54,411 bases of DNA, from NCBI GenBank assembly GCA_963932545.1, contig CAWVRH010000016.1, forward strand, positions 1 to 54,411. Reading direction: 5' to 3'. Position numbers and translations under genes: made by a program. The notes under the pieces were generated by a model, which was not told the DNA's origin, ran no database searches, and worked only from the letters and a program-made list of their open reading frames with translations. The DNA comes from UBA8337 sp963932545 (GTDB lineage: Bacteria; Pseudomonadota; Alphaproteobacteria; RS24). Positions 24,073 through 33,390 of the stretch are shown in pieces (within the stretch, counting starts at the first letter, position 1; every line of letters starts with the position of its first letter).

Positions 24073-25151
24073 AAACGCTGAACAAATATCTTATTGGCAG
24101 ATTTTCTGTCTGGTTGCTGGTTGTTCTGGTCGGCTTTGGTGCGGTGGCGCTTTTAGGCGATTTCCTCGAAATGCTGAGCTTTGTCAATCGCTTCGACCTT
24201 GGCACGGGCGCGGCTATTGGGTTTACCTTGCAACGCCTACCGCTCATCATTCTCGACTTTCTACCGTTTATCTTTTTATTCGGTACGGTGTTTTGCCTGC
24301 TGCGGCTGTCGCAAACCCAAGAGCTGGCGGTTATTCGCGCGGCTGGCCTTTCGGTCTGGCAATTTCTGACGCCGCTTTTGGTATTCACTTTCATTACAGC
24401 AAGTCTTGTTGTCGCGGTGCTAGAGCCCATTGGCGCGCTCAGCATGGCCAACTTCTCCGCCAAGCAAGCCGAGGTTACCGGAATTAAAGCGAAGCTAAGT
24501 TTTTCTACCGACGGCATTTGGTTCCGCGAGAATAACCAGCAAAGCAATTATATCGTTCACTCTCAAAAGCTCGACCCGCAAGACGCCGCACGCCTACTGA
24601 AGGTAGCGGTAACCGTCATCAACGAAGATGGAACCTTCAATCGCCACCTAGAGGCTGCGTCCGCGCAATTGTTCAATGGTGTGTTTATTTTGCAAGATGT
24701 GAAAATATTCACTGGTACTCGTTTGCCGCAAATCAAAGAGCAAGTAATCTTGCCAACCCAGCTTACGCTGGCCAGCATGCAAAACAGTTTCAAGCCTCCG
24801 CGCACCATTGGGCTATGGAAATTACCCACTTATATCGCCCAAGCTCGCGAGGCCGGCATGGATGTGTCGCGCCATGAAGCGCACTTTCAATCGCTTTTGG
24901 CTTTGCCCATTTTATTATTGTCGATGGTGATGGTAGCCGCCTGTTTCTCCTTGCCGACAGGGCGGATATTCTCGACCTCGCAGACTTTGGGGTTCTCCAT
25001 TTTATGCGGCTTTTTATTGTTTATCGTCAATGATGTCATCGGCCTGATGGCAGAGCTGAATATTTTGCCTGCCATAATGGCCAGCTGGATGCCCGCGCTT
25101 ATTGCCTTGTTACTATCCGTAAGCTATCTACTTACCACAGAAGACGGCTAG
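24069..25151 (+). CDS. lptG: LPS export ABC transporter permease LptG
   Basis: The 360-residue protein starts at ATG 24069 (MKTLNKYLIGRFSVWLLVVL), which overlaps the lptF stop by four bases (ATGA), so translation is coupled; longer readings upstream lie inside lptF. Six membrane helices flank a periplasmic beta domain, and the coupling segment LLRLSQTQELAVIRAAGLSVWQ in the first half matches the LptF/LptG family. It is the second permease of the LptB2FG LPS transporter. No lptA/lptB/lptC is in the window. Confidence 0.93.
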   Translation: MKTLNKYLIGRFSVWLLVVLVGFGAVALLGDFLEMLSFVNRFDLGTGAAIGFTLQRLPLIILDFLPFIFLFGTVFCLLRLSQTQELAVIRAAGLSVWQFLTPLLVFTFITASLVVAVLEPIGALSMANFSAKQAEVTGIKAKLSFSTDGIWFRENNQQSNYIVHSQKLDPQDAARLLKVAVTVINEDGTFNRHLEAASAQLFNGVFILQDVKIFTGTRLPQIKEQVILPTQLTLASMQNSFKPPRTIGLWKLPTYIAQAREAGMDVSRHEAHFQSLLALPILLLSMVMVAACFSLPTGRIFSTSQTLGFSILCGFLLFIVNDVIGLMAELNILPAIMASWMPALIALLLSVSYLLTTEDG

Positions 25152-25169
25152 ACCCATTTAGGAAAACAT

Positions 25170-26945
25170 ATGACTGACTTGAAACTTGGATCCGACTTTG
25201 GAAACCCATCGCAAGGCGATTGGCTTGCAGCTGTGGAGAGCGCCCTTCGTGGCAAAGCAGCCGATAGTTTGGTGTCGCAGGACTTAGCTGGTTTCGAGCG
25301 CCAACCGCTTTACACGCAAGCCACCGCGCCAAGCGAGACCTCCGGCCTACCGGGTTTTGCCCCATTCACGCGGGGGCCCCAGGCCGTCAACAACACCTAT
25401 TTGCCATGGCATATCGCCCAACGCGCCGTCATTGGCCGCAAAGGCGTCGATAACGCTGCCCTTATGACCGACCTCAATGGCGGTGTGACGGCTCTATGGC
25501 TCGACTTTAGCCAAAGTGTGCCCGATGCAGGAGCATTGAAAGCCCTGCTCCAAGACGTACGCCTAGATTTGGCGCCACTATGTTTAGTGCCACGCGCACA
25601 TGGCATGGCAGCCGTGCAACCCGTGCTAGATTATTACGACCAACATGAAGCCGCCCCTGAGACCGTGGGCTATCTCAACCTAGATCCTTTGGCCGCTAGC
25701 CTAGAGCATGGTGAGATGGGGGAGATGGGCGAAACGGCCGCTTTTGATTATGCGGCGCTACCAAGTCTTTCCACCGCGCGCCCTGGCCTTCGTTGGATGA
25801 CAAGTTCTGGCGCCGCCTATCACGCGCATGGCGCCAGTGTGCCGCAAGAATTAGGCTGGATGCTGGCTGGCCTGACAGACTACATGCGTGAGCTGGAAGC
25901 CGTTGGGGTCTCGCCCGCTCAGGCCCTATCGAAAATCATCTTAACGGTAGCCGCAGATGTTGATTTCTTTGCCACCTTGGCCAAAATCCGCGCCGCCCGA
26001 TTGCTGTTTGCCAATATTGCGGAAGCCGTGGGCGCGCCAGATACGCCGCCGCAAATTCATGCCGAAAGCAGTTTGCGTGCCTTCGCTGACATCGACCCAT
26101 GGGTCAATATTTTGCGCGCCACCGCCGCCACTATGGGCGCTGGCATCGCGGGCGTCGATGTTATGTGTGTTGCGCCTTGCACCGCCACCAGCGCGAGTGA
26201 CAGCACATTAACGCGGCGCATTGCCCGCAATACGCAAATTATTTTGCAAGAAGAAAGCCACATCGGCCAAGTTACCGATGCGGCGGGCGGCAGCTATTAT
26301 GTCGAGCAATTAACCCATGATTTGGCGACATCGGCTTGGGAGATATTCCAAGACATCGAGGCCACGGGCGGGCTTCGTGCCGCCGTGGCCGATGGCCGTA
26401 TTGGCGATGCGATTATCCACCAACGCGCCGCCTTTGATGCCGCTATGGACACGCGCGCCCATGCGATGGTGGGGGTCAGCGAATTTCCAAACCTTGAGGA
26501 AGCCCCGCTAGAGGCGGCTTCGCAAACCCAATATCGCCTCTCGCACGGCTTTGAAGCCTTGCGAAACAAAGCCCAGAAAAGCAAACCGAAAACCTTTCTC
26601 GCCTGCTTGGGCGACATGGCTAGCTATACGCCGCGCGCCAACTTCGTGACCAATCTTTATGCTGCCGGTGGCTTGCACGCCATCCTCGGGGACGGTGGTA
26701 CCGATTATGGCGCGATTGCCGAAGCATTTAAGAAGTCCAACGCCAAAATTGCCGTCATCTGCGGCTCAGATGAGGATTACGAAACCCATGCGCCTGCGCT
26801 GGCGGCAGCATTAAAAGTGGCTGGCGTCGTGCATTTGGCCTTGGCAGGTAAACCGCGCGACATAACCGACGTGGATGATTACTGCTTCGCGGGCTGCCAA
26901 GCCTTGAGCTATCTCACAAATATTCACACCAAACTTGGGCTATAA
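25170..26945 (+). CDS. mutA: Methylmalonyl-CoA mutase small subunit
   Basis: This is the 591-residue, catalytically silent beta subunit that pairs with MutB. It shows the mutase TIM-barrel pattern (PGFAPFTRGPQAVN, ARLLFANIAEAVGAPD, RIARNTQIILQEESHIGQV, DAAGGSYYVEQLTHDLA) and a degenerate C-terminal cobalamin-fold domain without DxHxxG. A 9-base microsatellite gives the repeat GEMGEMGE near residue 182. AGGAAAAC precedes ATG 25170, 18 bp after lptG. With mutB it converts methylmalonyl-CoA to succinyl-CoA, the last step of propionyl-CoA breakdown. Confidence 0.95.
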   Translation: MTDLKLGSDFGNPSQGDWLAAVESALRGKAADSLVSQDLAGFERQPLYTQATAPSETSGLPGFAPFTRGPQAVNNTYLPWHIAQRAVIGRKGVDNAALMTDLNGGVTALWLDFSQSVPDAGALKALLQDVRLDLAPLCLVPRAHGMAAVQPVLDYYDQHEAAPETVGYLNLDPLAASLEHGEMGEMGETAAFDYAALPSLSTARPGLRWMTSSGAAYHAHGASVPQELGWMLAGLTDYMRELEAVGVSPAQALSKIILTVAADVDFFATLAKIRAARLLFANIAEAVGAPDTPPQIHAESSLRAFADIDPWVNILRATAATMGAGIAGVDVMCVAPCTATSASDSTLTRRIARNTQIILQEESHIGQVTDAAGGSYYVEQLTHDLATSAWEIFQDIEATGGLRAAVADGRIGDAIIHQRAAFDAAMDTRAHAMVGVSEFPNLEEAPLEAASQTQYRLSHGFEALRNKAQKSKPKTFLACLGDMASYTPRANFVTNLYAAGGLHAILGDGGTDYGAIAEAFKKSNAKIAVICGSDEDYETHAPALAAALKVAGVVHLALAGKPRDITDVDDYCFAGCQALSYLTNIHTKLGL

Positions 26946-26975
26946 GCCAAACTCGGTCTATAGCGGAGACATAAA

Positions 26976-29183
26976 ATGAGCCAACTACCTGATTTTTCAA
27001 AACGCCCCCTTTCGCTGACCGCCAAAGGCGATTTGGTGAGCTGGCAATCTGCGGCTCAAGACGCGCAAAGTAATCGTAGTGGCGCAAGCCAGCGAAAGAC
27101 CCCTGAAGGTATTGATATCAAAGCGCTTTATACCTCTGACGATAGAACTGCCCTGCCCTATCTGGACAGCTTCCCGGGTATTGCGCCCTATATTCGCGGC
27201 CCTTACGCCACAATGTATGTCAACAAACCTTGGACCGTGCGCCAATATGCTGGCTTTTCGACGGCTGAAAAATCGAACGCCTTTTATCGCCGAAATTTGA
27301 AGGCGGGCCAAAAAGGCCTCTCCGTGGCCTTCGATCTAGCCACCCACCGTGGCTATGACAGCGACCACCCACGGGTGGCTGGCGATGTGGGCATGGCAGG
27401 TGTGGCGATTGATAGCATTCTGGATATGCGCACGCTTTTTGACGGCATTCCCCTCGACACCATGTCGGTTTCCATGACCATGAATGGCGCGGTCTTGCCT
27501 ATTATGGCGCTGTATATCGTCGCCGCTGAGGAGCAAGGTGTCAGCCCTGATAAACTGGCTGGAACCATTCAGAACGATATTTTGAAAGAATTCATGGTGC
27601 GCAATACCTATATTTATCCGCCCAAGCCAAGCATGCGCATCATCTCGGATATTTTTGCCTATACGTCGCAAAACATGCCGAAGTTCAACTCCATCTCCAT
27701 CTCCGGCTATCACATTCAAGAAGCTGGTGCGACCGCCGACCTCGAGCTGGCCTATACGCTGGCCGATGGCGTGGAATACGCACGCGCGGGCATGGAAACT
27801 GGTTTGGACATTGATGCCTTTGCCCCACGCTTGTCGTTTTTCTGGGCGATTGGCATGGACTTCTTTATGGAGATTGCCAAAATGCGCGCCGCGCGTTTGC
27901 TATGGGCACAATTGATGCAAGGGCTTGGAGCCAAGAATCCCAAATCGCTGGCTTTGCGCACGCATAGTCAAACCTCGGGCTGGAGCCTGACCGCGCAGGA
28001 TATTTACAATAACTCCGTGCGCACCTGCATTGAGGCCATGGCCTCTACCCAAGGGCATACGCAGTCTTTGCATACCAATAGTTTCGACGAAGCGCTGGCT
28101 TTGCCGACAGATTTCTCAGCTCGCATTGCCCGCAACACGCAGTTGATGCTGCAAATGGAAAGCAATACCACCAAAGTCATCGACCCTTGGGGCGGCAGTT
28201 ACTTTGTGGAAAAATTAACCCATGATTTGGCCGCTAAAGCGCTCCGCCATATTCAAGAAGTTGAAAAACTGGGCGGCATGGCCGCCGCCATCGAGCAAGG
28301 CATTCCCAAAATGCGCATCGAAGAAGCCGCCGCTCGCACGCAGGCACGCATTGATAGCGGTCGCCAAACGGTGGTTGGCGTCAATAAATTCCGCCTCGAA
28401 AACGAAGATCCGGTCGATGTTTTAAAAGTCGATAACTCGGCCGTTCGCACCGCCCAAATCGATCGTTTGAAAGACCTAAAAGCCTCGCGCGATGAAGCGG
28501 CTGTGCAGGCCGCGCTTGAGGCGCTTACGGCGAGCGCGCAAAACGCACAGGCCAGCAGTATGGAAAACAATCTGCTGACTTTGGCCGTCGAAGCGGCGCG
28601 GGCCAAAGCCACGGTTGGCGAAATTTCTTTGGCTCTCGAAGTGGTTTACAACCGCCACGAAGCCAAGCCGCAAGTTATCTCAGATGTCTATGGCAAAGAC
28701 TTCGGCAATACCGACCCGAGCCTTTTAAAAGTCCGCGATATGGTCGCCCGCTTTAGCGAGCGCGAAGGCCAAGCGCCGTCTATCTATCTCGCGAAAATGG
28801 GCCAAGACGGCCACGACCGTGGGCAAAAAGTTGTCGCCACGGCTTTGGCAGATTTAGGCTTTAAAGTCGTCGCGGGCGCTTTGTTTCAAACGCCAGAAGA
28901 AGCCGCCAAAGATGCCATTGCGGCAGGCGTGCAAATTGTTGGCGTTAGCTCGCTGGCGGCAGGCCACTTAACTTTGGTGCCTGAATTGCGCGATGCTTTG
29001 GCCGCTCTGGGGCATAGCGATATGATGGTAACGGTGGGTGGGGTTATTCCACCGCAAGATTTTGATGCGTTAAGAGACGCTGGCGCCAAGGCTATTTTCC
29101 CGCCAGGCACCGTGATACCCGATGCTGCGGCCGAGATGATTTCGACCCTGACCGCCCATCTAGGCCACAATGAAACCGCTTAA
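26976..29183 (+). CDS. mutB: Methylmalonyl-CoA mutase large subunit
   Basis: The 735-residue adenosylcobalamin enzyme isomerises (R)-methylmalonyl-CoA to succinyl-CoA. Substrate-tunnel blocks are SFPGIAPYIRGPYATMY, GLSVAFDLATHRGYDSDHPR and RTHSQTSGWSLTAQDIYNN. The C-terminal B12 domain has the base-off motif GQDGHDRGQKVV (about 611) with GVSSLAAGH and VTVGGVIPPQDF. CGGAGAC precedes ATG 26976, 30 bp after mutA. Its stop codon overlaps that of tesB on the opposite strand. No MeaB-type chaperone gene or propionyl-CoA carboxylase is in the window. Confidence 0.98.
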   Translation: MSQLPDFSKRPLSLTAKGDLVSWQSAAQDAQSNRSGASQRKTPEGIDIKALYTSDDRTALPYLDSFPGIAPYIRGPYATMYVNKPWTVRQYAGFSTAEKSNAFYRRNLKAGQKGLSVAFDLATHRGYDSDHPRVAGDVGMAGVAIDSILDMRTLFDGIPLDTMSVSMTMNGAVLPIMALYIVAAEEQGVSPDKLAGTIQNDILKEFMVRNTYIYPPKPSMRIISDIFAYTSQNMPKFNSISISGYHIQEAGATADLELAYTLADGVEYARAGMETGLDIDAFAPRLSFFWAIGMDFFMEIAKMRAARLLWAQLMQGLGAKNPKSLALRTHSQTSGWSLTAQDIYNNSVRTCIEAMASTQGHTQSLHTNSFDEALALPTDFSARIARNTQLMLQMESNTTKVIDPWGGSYFVEKLTHDLAAKALRHIQEVEKLGGMAAAIEQGIPKMRIEEAAARTQARIDSGRQTVVGVNKFRLENEDPVDVLKVDNSAVRTAQIDRLKDLKASRDEAAVQAALEALTASAQNAQASSMENNLLTLAVEAARAKATVGEISLALEVVYNRHEAKPQVISDVYGKDFGNTDPSLLKVRDMVARFSEREGQAPSIYLAKMGQDGHDRGQKVVATALADLGFKVVAGALFQTPEEAAKDAIAAGVQIVGVSSLAAGHLTLVPELRDALAALGHSDMMVTVGGVIPPQDFDALRDAGAKAIFPPGTVIPDAAAEMISTLTAHLGHNETA

Positions 29184-30037
29184 TCGCGAACCCGAATAAG
29201 GCCTTCTTGCGCTGCCGTGGCAATTAGCTTGCCGTCACGGGTAAAGAAATGGCCGAAGTTCATGCCGCGCCCGCCTGCTGAAGCTGGGCTTTCTTGCACG
29301 TAAAGCAGCCAGTCATTGGCTTCAAACTCATGGTAAAACCACATGGCGTGGTCGAGACTGGCCGATTGTAATTTCGGGTTGATATAGCTCAAAGCATGCG
29401 GACGCATGCAAGTGTCGAGCAAAGACGTATCGGATATATAGGCAAGCATCGCTTGATTGGTCGCAAAATCTTTCGGCATGCCGGGATCGACTTTCACCCA
29501 AACAACATTGCGCGGCTCGGCCGGCTCTGGATTGAACATATCTTTGGGGCTGACCGGGCGAATTTCAAACGGGCGGCGACGCAACCAGCTTTCGCGGAAG
29601 GCTTCGGGAATTTTATCGGCATTTTCGGCGCGCATTTCATGTTCGCTTTTCAGCGTCTCTGGGTCGGGCGCATAAGGCATTTGCATTTGGTGCTCGCGGC
29701 CTTCTTCTTTGCGCTGGAAACTCGCCGACATATTAAAAATCTGCTTCCCGTGCTGAATGGCCACAATGCGCCGCGAGGCAAAGCTACGGCCATCGCGTGC
29801 GGTATCGACTTCATAAATAATCGGCGTTTCTGGGTCTCCTGGGCGCAAGAAATAGCTGTGAAAACTGTGGCAGAACATATCCTCTACCGTATAGCAGGCC
29901 GACATGAGGGCTTGACCCAACACTTGACCGCCGAACACGCGCTGGCGTTTTTCGTTCGGGCTTTGGCCACGAAACAGGTTCTTTTCTAGCTGTTCAAGTT
30001 TCAGCAGCTCCAAAATCATCTCTAAGGATTGATCCAT
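29180..30037 (-). CDS. tesB: Acyl-CoA thioesterase II
   Basis: The 285-residue protein has the double hot-dog fold of TesB, which hydrolyses medium- and long-chain acyl-CoA. Blocks are LFRGQSPNEKRQRVFGGQVLGQAL (split across residues 21-44), HSYFLRPGDPETPIIYEVD, DGRSFASRRIVAIQHG and, in the second half, SASLDHAMWFYHEFEANDWLLY with the catalytic-site aspartate, followed by GRGMNFGHFFTRDGKLIA. GGAAGAAA precedes ATG 30037. The gene converges on mutB, sharing the palindromic TTAA that gives both stop codons. Confidence 0.95.
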   Translation of the reverse strand: MDQSLEMILELLKLEQLEKNLFRGQSPNEKRQRVFGGQVLGQALMSACYTVEDMFCHSFHSYFLRPGDPETPIIYEVDTARDGRSFASRRIVAIQHGKQIFNMSASFQRKEEGREHQMQMPYAPDPETLKSEHEMRAENADKIPEAFRESWLRRRPFEIRPVSPKDMFNPEPAEPRNVVWVKVDPGMPKDFATNQAMLAYISDTSLLDTCMRPHALSYINPKLQSASLDHAMWFYHEFEANDWLLYVQESPASAGGRGMNFGHFFTRDGKLIATAAQEGLIRVRD

Positions 30038-30064
30038 TTTTCTTCCTAAATTTTTGCGTCTTAA

Positions 30065-30439
30065 TTAAGAGACGGGACGTTCGGCTGGCACAATCGTAAC
30101 ACTTTCGCCGCAACCGCAGGCATCTGTCTGGTTTGGATTGTTGAACACGAAACCGGCTGACATTTTGCCGGCTTCATAATCCATCTGAGTGCCGAGCAAA
30201 AACAAAATCGCCTTTGGGTCGATGAGAACCGTAACCCCTTGGTCGACAACCACTTCGTCGAGGGCGCCTTTTTCTTCGGCATATTCCATCGTATATTCCA
30301 TGCCGGCGCAGCCAGCATTTTTCACGCCCACGCGAATACCAATTTGGGTTGTTTCGGCGCGCGCCATAATAGCTTTCACGCGCGTTGCGGCGCGTTCGGT
30401 AAGCGTAATCGCTTTCGGCATTTCAAAAACTTGGCTCAT
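30065..30439 (-). CDS. sufA: Iron-sulfur cluster assembly A-type carrier (SufA/IscA)
   Basis: The 124-residue protein has the HesB/IscA fold with three cluster-binding cysteines C44 (GVKNAGCAGMEY), C108 and C110 (DACGCGESVTI). A-type carriers receive clusters from the SufBCD scaffold and hand them to apoproteins. GAAGAGACC precedes ATG 30439. It is the last gene of the suf operon, after sufT. SufA, rather than IscA, is chosen for the suf context. Confidence 0.93.
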   Translation of the reverse strand: MSQVFEMPKAITLTERAATRVKAIMARAETTQIGIRVGVKNAGCAGMEYTMEYAEEKGALDEVVVDQGVTVLIDPKAILFLLGTQMDYEAGKMSAGFVFNNPNQTDACGCGESVTIVPAERPVS

Positions 30440-30478
30440 CGGTCTCTTCTGTTCAAATTAAAAGGCGAACGCAAATAC

Positions 30479-30877
30479 TTAAAACATATTCAACGCGACA
30501 CGGGCTTCATCCGACATGCGGCTTGGATCCCACGGCGGCTCGAATGTCATCTCTACCACAACATCGCCAACCCCGTCCACCGAGCGCACGGCGTCTTCTA
30601 CCCAGCGCGGCATATGTTCGGCCACCGGACAACCCGGTGCGGTCAACGTCATATCAATGGTGATGTCGCGATCGTCAGAAATATCCACGCGGTAAATCAG
30701 CCCCAACTCATACACATCGACCGGAATTTCTGGGTCATAGACACTTTTCAGAGCGCCAATAACGTCGTCCGTCAGCGCCGCCATTTCTGGCGATAGCTCA
30801 TCTATTGGCACAGGTTCCTCGCTGGCGCCTTGTGGCGCAGAGGTATCAATTACGGGCATTTCTTTATCTTCGCTCAT
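30479..30877 (-). CDS. sufT: SUF system protein SufT (DUF59/MIP18 family)
   Basis: The 132-residue protein has the DUF59 core: ALKSVYDPEIPVDVYELGLI (about 43-62), IDMTLTAPGCPVAEHMP with the conserved cysteine, and VEMTFEPPWDPSRMSDEAR. The first 25 residues are a variable acidic leader. SufT-type proteins help mature Fe-S proteins, especially under high demand. It starts 6 bp after the sufS stop and lies before sufA, the usual place in alphaproteobacterial suf operons. Confidence 0.93.
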   Translation of the reverse strand: MSEDKEMPVIDTSAPQGASEEPVPIDELSPEMAALTDDVIGALKSVYDPEIPVDVYELGLIYRVDISDDRDITIDMTLTAPGCPVAEHMPRWVEDAVRSVDGVGDVVVEMTFEPPWDPSRMSDEARVALNMF

Positions 30878-30883
30878 CGGATT

Positions 30884-32104
30884 CTATCCAAAAAATTCTA
30901 TCGCTTTATGCAAGGCTTTGGCCAAAGCGTCTACATCGTCATGCGTATTATACACGGCAAAGGAGGCGCGTGCGGTGGCTGGCACATTAAATCTCTGCAT
31001 CAAAGGCTGCGCGCAATGGTTCCCCGCCCGCACAGCCACACCGGACCGATCGATGACCGTGGCCAAATCATGCGGGTGAATACCCTCAACGCCAAAGGAG
31101 ACAATCGCGCCTTTGTTTTTTGCCGTACCATAAATTTTCACGCGGTTGATGGCACCCACGGCTTCCATGGCGTGGTCGCGCAGTGCATTTTCATGCGTCT
31201 GCATCGCGTCAAAGCCGATGTCCGTCATATAGTTCAAGGCTTCACCGAGGCCGATGACTTCTACAATTGGCGGTGTGCCGGCCTCAAACCGGTGTGGCGC
31301 GTCGCCATAGGTAATCACGTCTTTAGAGACTTCGCGGATCATTTCGCCGCCACCCCGAAATGGGCGCATGGCAGCCAAAGCGTCGGCCTTGCCGTATAAA
31401 ACGCCGATACCCGTTGGGCCGTAAACTTTATGGCCGGAGAACACATAAAAATCGGCATCGAGCGCTTGCATGTCGTTTTTCAAATGCACCGCGCCTTGGC
31501 AGCCATCGAGCAATATCGGCACGCCATTTTTATGCGCGATATCGACCAATTTCTTGGACGGCGTAATCGTACCCAGCGCATTCGACATTTGCGTCAGCGC
31601 CACAAATTTCGTGCGTGCGCTAAACGCCGCCTCATAGGCTTGCATATCCAGCTCGCCCTCGTCTGTCACTGGCACCCATTTCAGCACCGCCCCATGGCGC
31701 TCGCGCATGAAGTGCCACGGCACGATGTTGGAGTGATGCTCCATCTCCGACAAAATAATTTCATCGCCTTCTTGGATTTGCGGCTCGAGGAAACCATAAG
31801 CGACCAAATTAATCGCGTCCGTGGCGCCACCGGTGAAAATAATCTGCTCGCTCGTCGCCGCGTTTAAAAAGCTCCGCGTGGTTTCGCGTGCCGCCTCAAA
31901 AGCATGGGTCGCCTGATTGGAGAGATAGTGTAGCCCGCGATGCACATTGGCATATTCATAGGTCGAGAAATGGCTCATCCGCTCGATGACCTGCAAAGGC
32001 TTTTGTGCCGAGGCTGCATTATCCAGATAAACCAATGGCTTGCCGTATACCTCAGAGCTGAGTACGGGGAAGTCTTTGCGGATTTCTTGAACGTCAAATG
32101 CCAT
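30884..32104 (-). CDS. sufS: Cysteine desulfurase SufS
   Basis: SufS is the PLP-dependent group II desulfurase that provides persulfide sulfur to the SufBCD scaffold. ATG 32104 (MAFDVQEIRKDFPVL) is chosen because AAGGAAGG precedes it and because it aligns with the normal SufS N-terminus, giving 406 residues; an upstream ATG at 32134, overlapping the sufD stop as ATGA, would add ten. Motifs are YLDNAASAQKP, the PLP lysine in FSGHKVYGPTGIG, and the catalytic cysteine in VRAGNHCAQPLMQR. No SufE or SufU partner is encoded in the operon. Confidence 0.96.
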   Translation of the reverse strand: MAFDVQEIRKDFPVLSSEVYGKPLVYLDNAASAQKPLQVIERMSHFSTYEYANVHRGLHYLSNQATHAFEAARETTRSFLNAATSEQIIFTGGATDAINLVAYGFLEPQIQEGDEIILSEMEHHSNIVPWHFMRERHGAVLKWVPVTDEGELDMQAYEAAFSARTKFVALTQMSNALGTITPSKKLVDIAHKNGVPILLDGCQGAVHLKNDMQALDADFYVFSGHKVYGPTGIGVLYGKADALAAMRPFRGGGEMIREVSKDVITYGDAPHRFEAGTPPIVEVIGLGEALNYMTDIGFDAMQTHENALRDHAMEAVGAINRVKIYGTAKNKGAIVSFGVEGIHPHDLATVIDRSGVAVRAGNHCAQPLMQRFNVPATARASFAVYNTHDDVDALAKALHKAIEFFG

Positions 32105-32130
32105 GTTTACGCCTTCCTTTACCGATAAAC

Positions 32131-33390
32131 TCATGAGCTGGCCTCGCCGCTAAAATTGCCCAAAAGCGTGTTGATTTTTGCGTCCACCAGCCCACGCATA
32201 ATCTCGCTCAAGCCTTCGTCGTCAATATGCGTTGTCACTTGCTCCAGAAACGCCGCGACCAAAAGGTGGCGCGCGGTGGCTTCATCGAGCCCGCGCGAGC
32301 GCAAGAAGAACAGCGCATCACGGTCCAATTCGCCAATCGCCGAACCATGCGCACAGACCACATCATCGGCATAGATTTCTAGCTCCGGCTTGGCGTCCAT
32401 TTCGGCGCCTTCCGACATCATCATAGCGCGCGTTTGCATTTGCGCGTCGACTCGCTGCGCATCGGGACGGACGATAATCTTGCCCTGAAAAACGCCGCGC
32501 GCGTTGCCATCTAGCACATTATAGGCACTGGTATGGCTCGATGTATCGGCTGCCTGATGCTCAATCACGTAAGTGAAATCGGCATGGGTGGCGGCCTTCG
32601 ATAGACCGTGTCCCAGAACCGCCGAATGCAACTCAGCATGAGCATGCGCCGCTTTCAAAGTGACATGCGCTTCATGGCGCGCCAGTGTGCCGCCGCTAAT
32701 CATCGCGACCGATTTATACCGCGCGTCCTGCTCTAGCGTCACATGGCTGAGGCCCACTTGATGGCCCGCCTGTTGCGAGCGCAAAAGCGTTAACTCTGCG
32801 CCCTCGCCAAGCGTGATGTCGAACACCACATTGGCATAGCCGGTGGCCATATGGTCATCCACCAGCACCGCTTTGGCGCCCGCCGCGAGGCTGATTTTAT
32901 GCGCCAAATGCACAGGCTCCGCGCCGCTAGTGCGGATAATTAACGGGTGCGCCAGAGTGCCAGACACTTCAGCCGTCAGACCATTTTGCGCCAAGGCGTG
33001 ATTGTAATTAGCCATCACATTATCTGGCGATGGCGCATCTGGGCTCGCTATCGTGTTTGTAAAAGGCGCGAGCGTCAGCCCCTCGGCTTGCGGCTCGCTG
33101 TGCAAAACCCCGTTGTCAAAATGCGCTTCCAAAGCCTTCACGCTGGAAAAATCAACCGTGCGGACCGAAGCCGCCTCGCCTGATTTTAACAGTCGTGCCA
33201 AGTCGGTATAATGCCAGCTCTCCACCCGACGCGTCGGTAGGCCCACAGCCTCGGCGGCTGCCAAAGTGGCGGCACGCGCTTGCCCGTCGCCGGGCAACGT
33301 GTCGCGGATTTGCTCGAAATGGGCTTGCGCATCAAGCATGGGCTGGGCTTCCCGCACTCGCTGCATCGGCGCCGCCGACATATTCTGCAT
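32131..33390 (-). CDS. sufD: Fe-S cluster assembly protein SufD
   Basis: SufD is a beta-helix scaffold subunit of SufBC2D. The 419 residues include the right-handed parallel beta-helix and the C-terminal helix bundle with SEGAEMDAKPELEIYADDVVCAHGSAIGELD, split here as residues about 335-365, a SufB/SufD hallmark (the conserved histidine of AHGSAIG). The start is uncertain: 33390 overlaps sufC by 59 bp, while ATG 33339 (MLDAQAHFEQIR) would cut the overlap to 8 bp and still keep the domain. Between sufC and sufS. Confidence 0.94.
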   Translation of the reverse strand: MQNMSAAPMQRVREAQPMLDAQAHFEQIRDTLPGDGQARAATLAAAEAVGLPTRRVESWHYTDLARLLKSGEAASVRTVDFSSVKALEAHFDNGVLHSEPQAEGLTLAPFTNTIASPDAPSPDNVMANYNHALAQNGLTAEVSGTLAHPLIIRTSGAEPVHLAHKISLAAGAKAVLVDDHMATGYANVVFDITLGEGAELTLLRSQQAGHQVGLSHVTLEQDARYKSVAMISGGTLARHEAHVTLKAAHAHAELHSAVLGHGLSKAATHADFTYVIEHQAADTSSHTSAYNVLDGNARGVFQGKIIVRPDAQRVDAQMQTRAMMMSEGAEMDAKPELEIYADDVVCAHGSAIGELDRDALFFLRSRGLDEATARHLLVAAFLEQVTTHIDDEGLSEIMRGLVDAKINTLLGNFSGEASS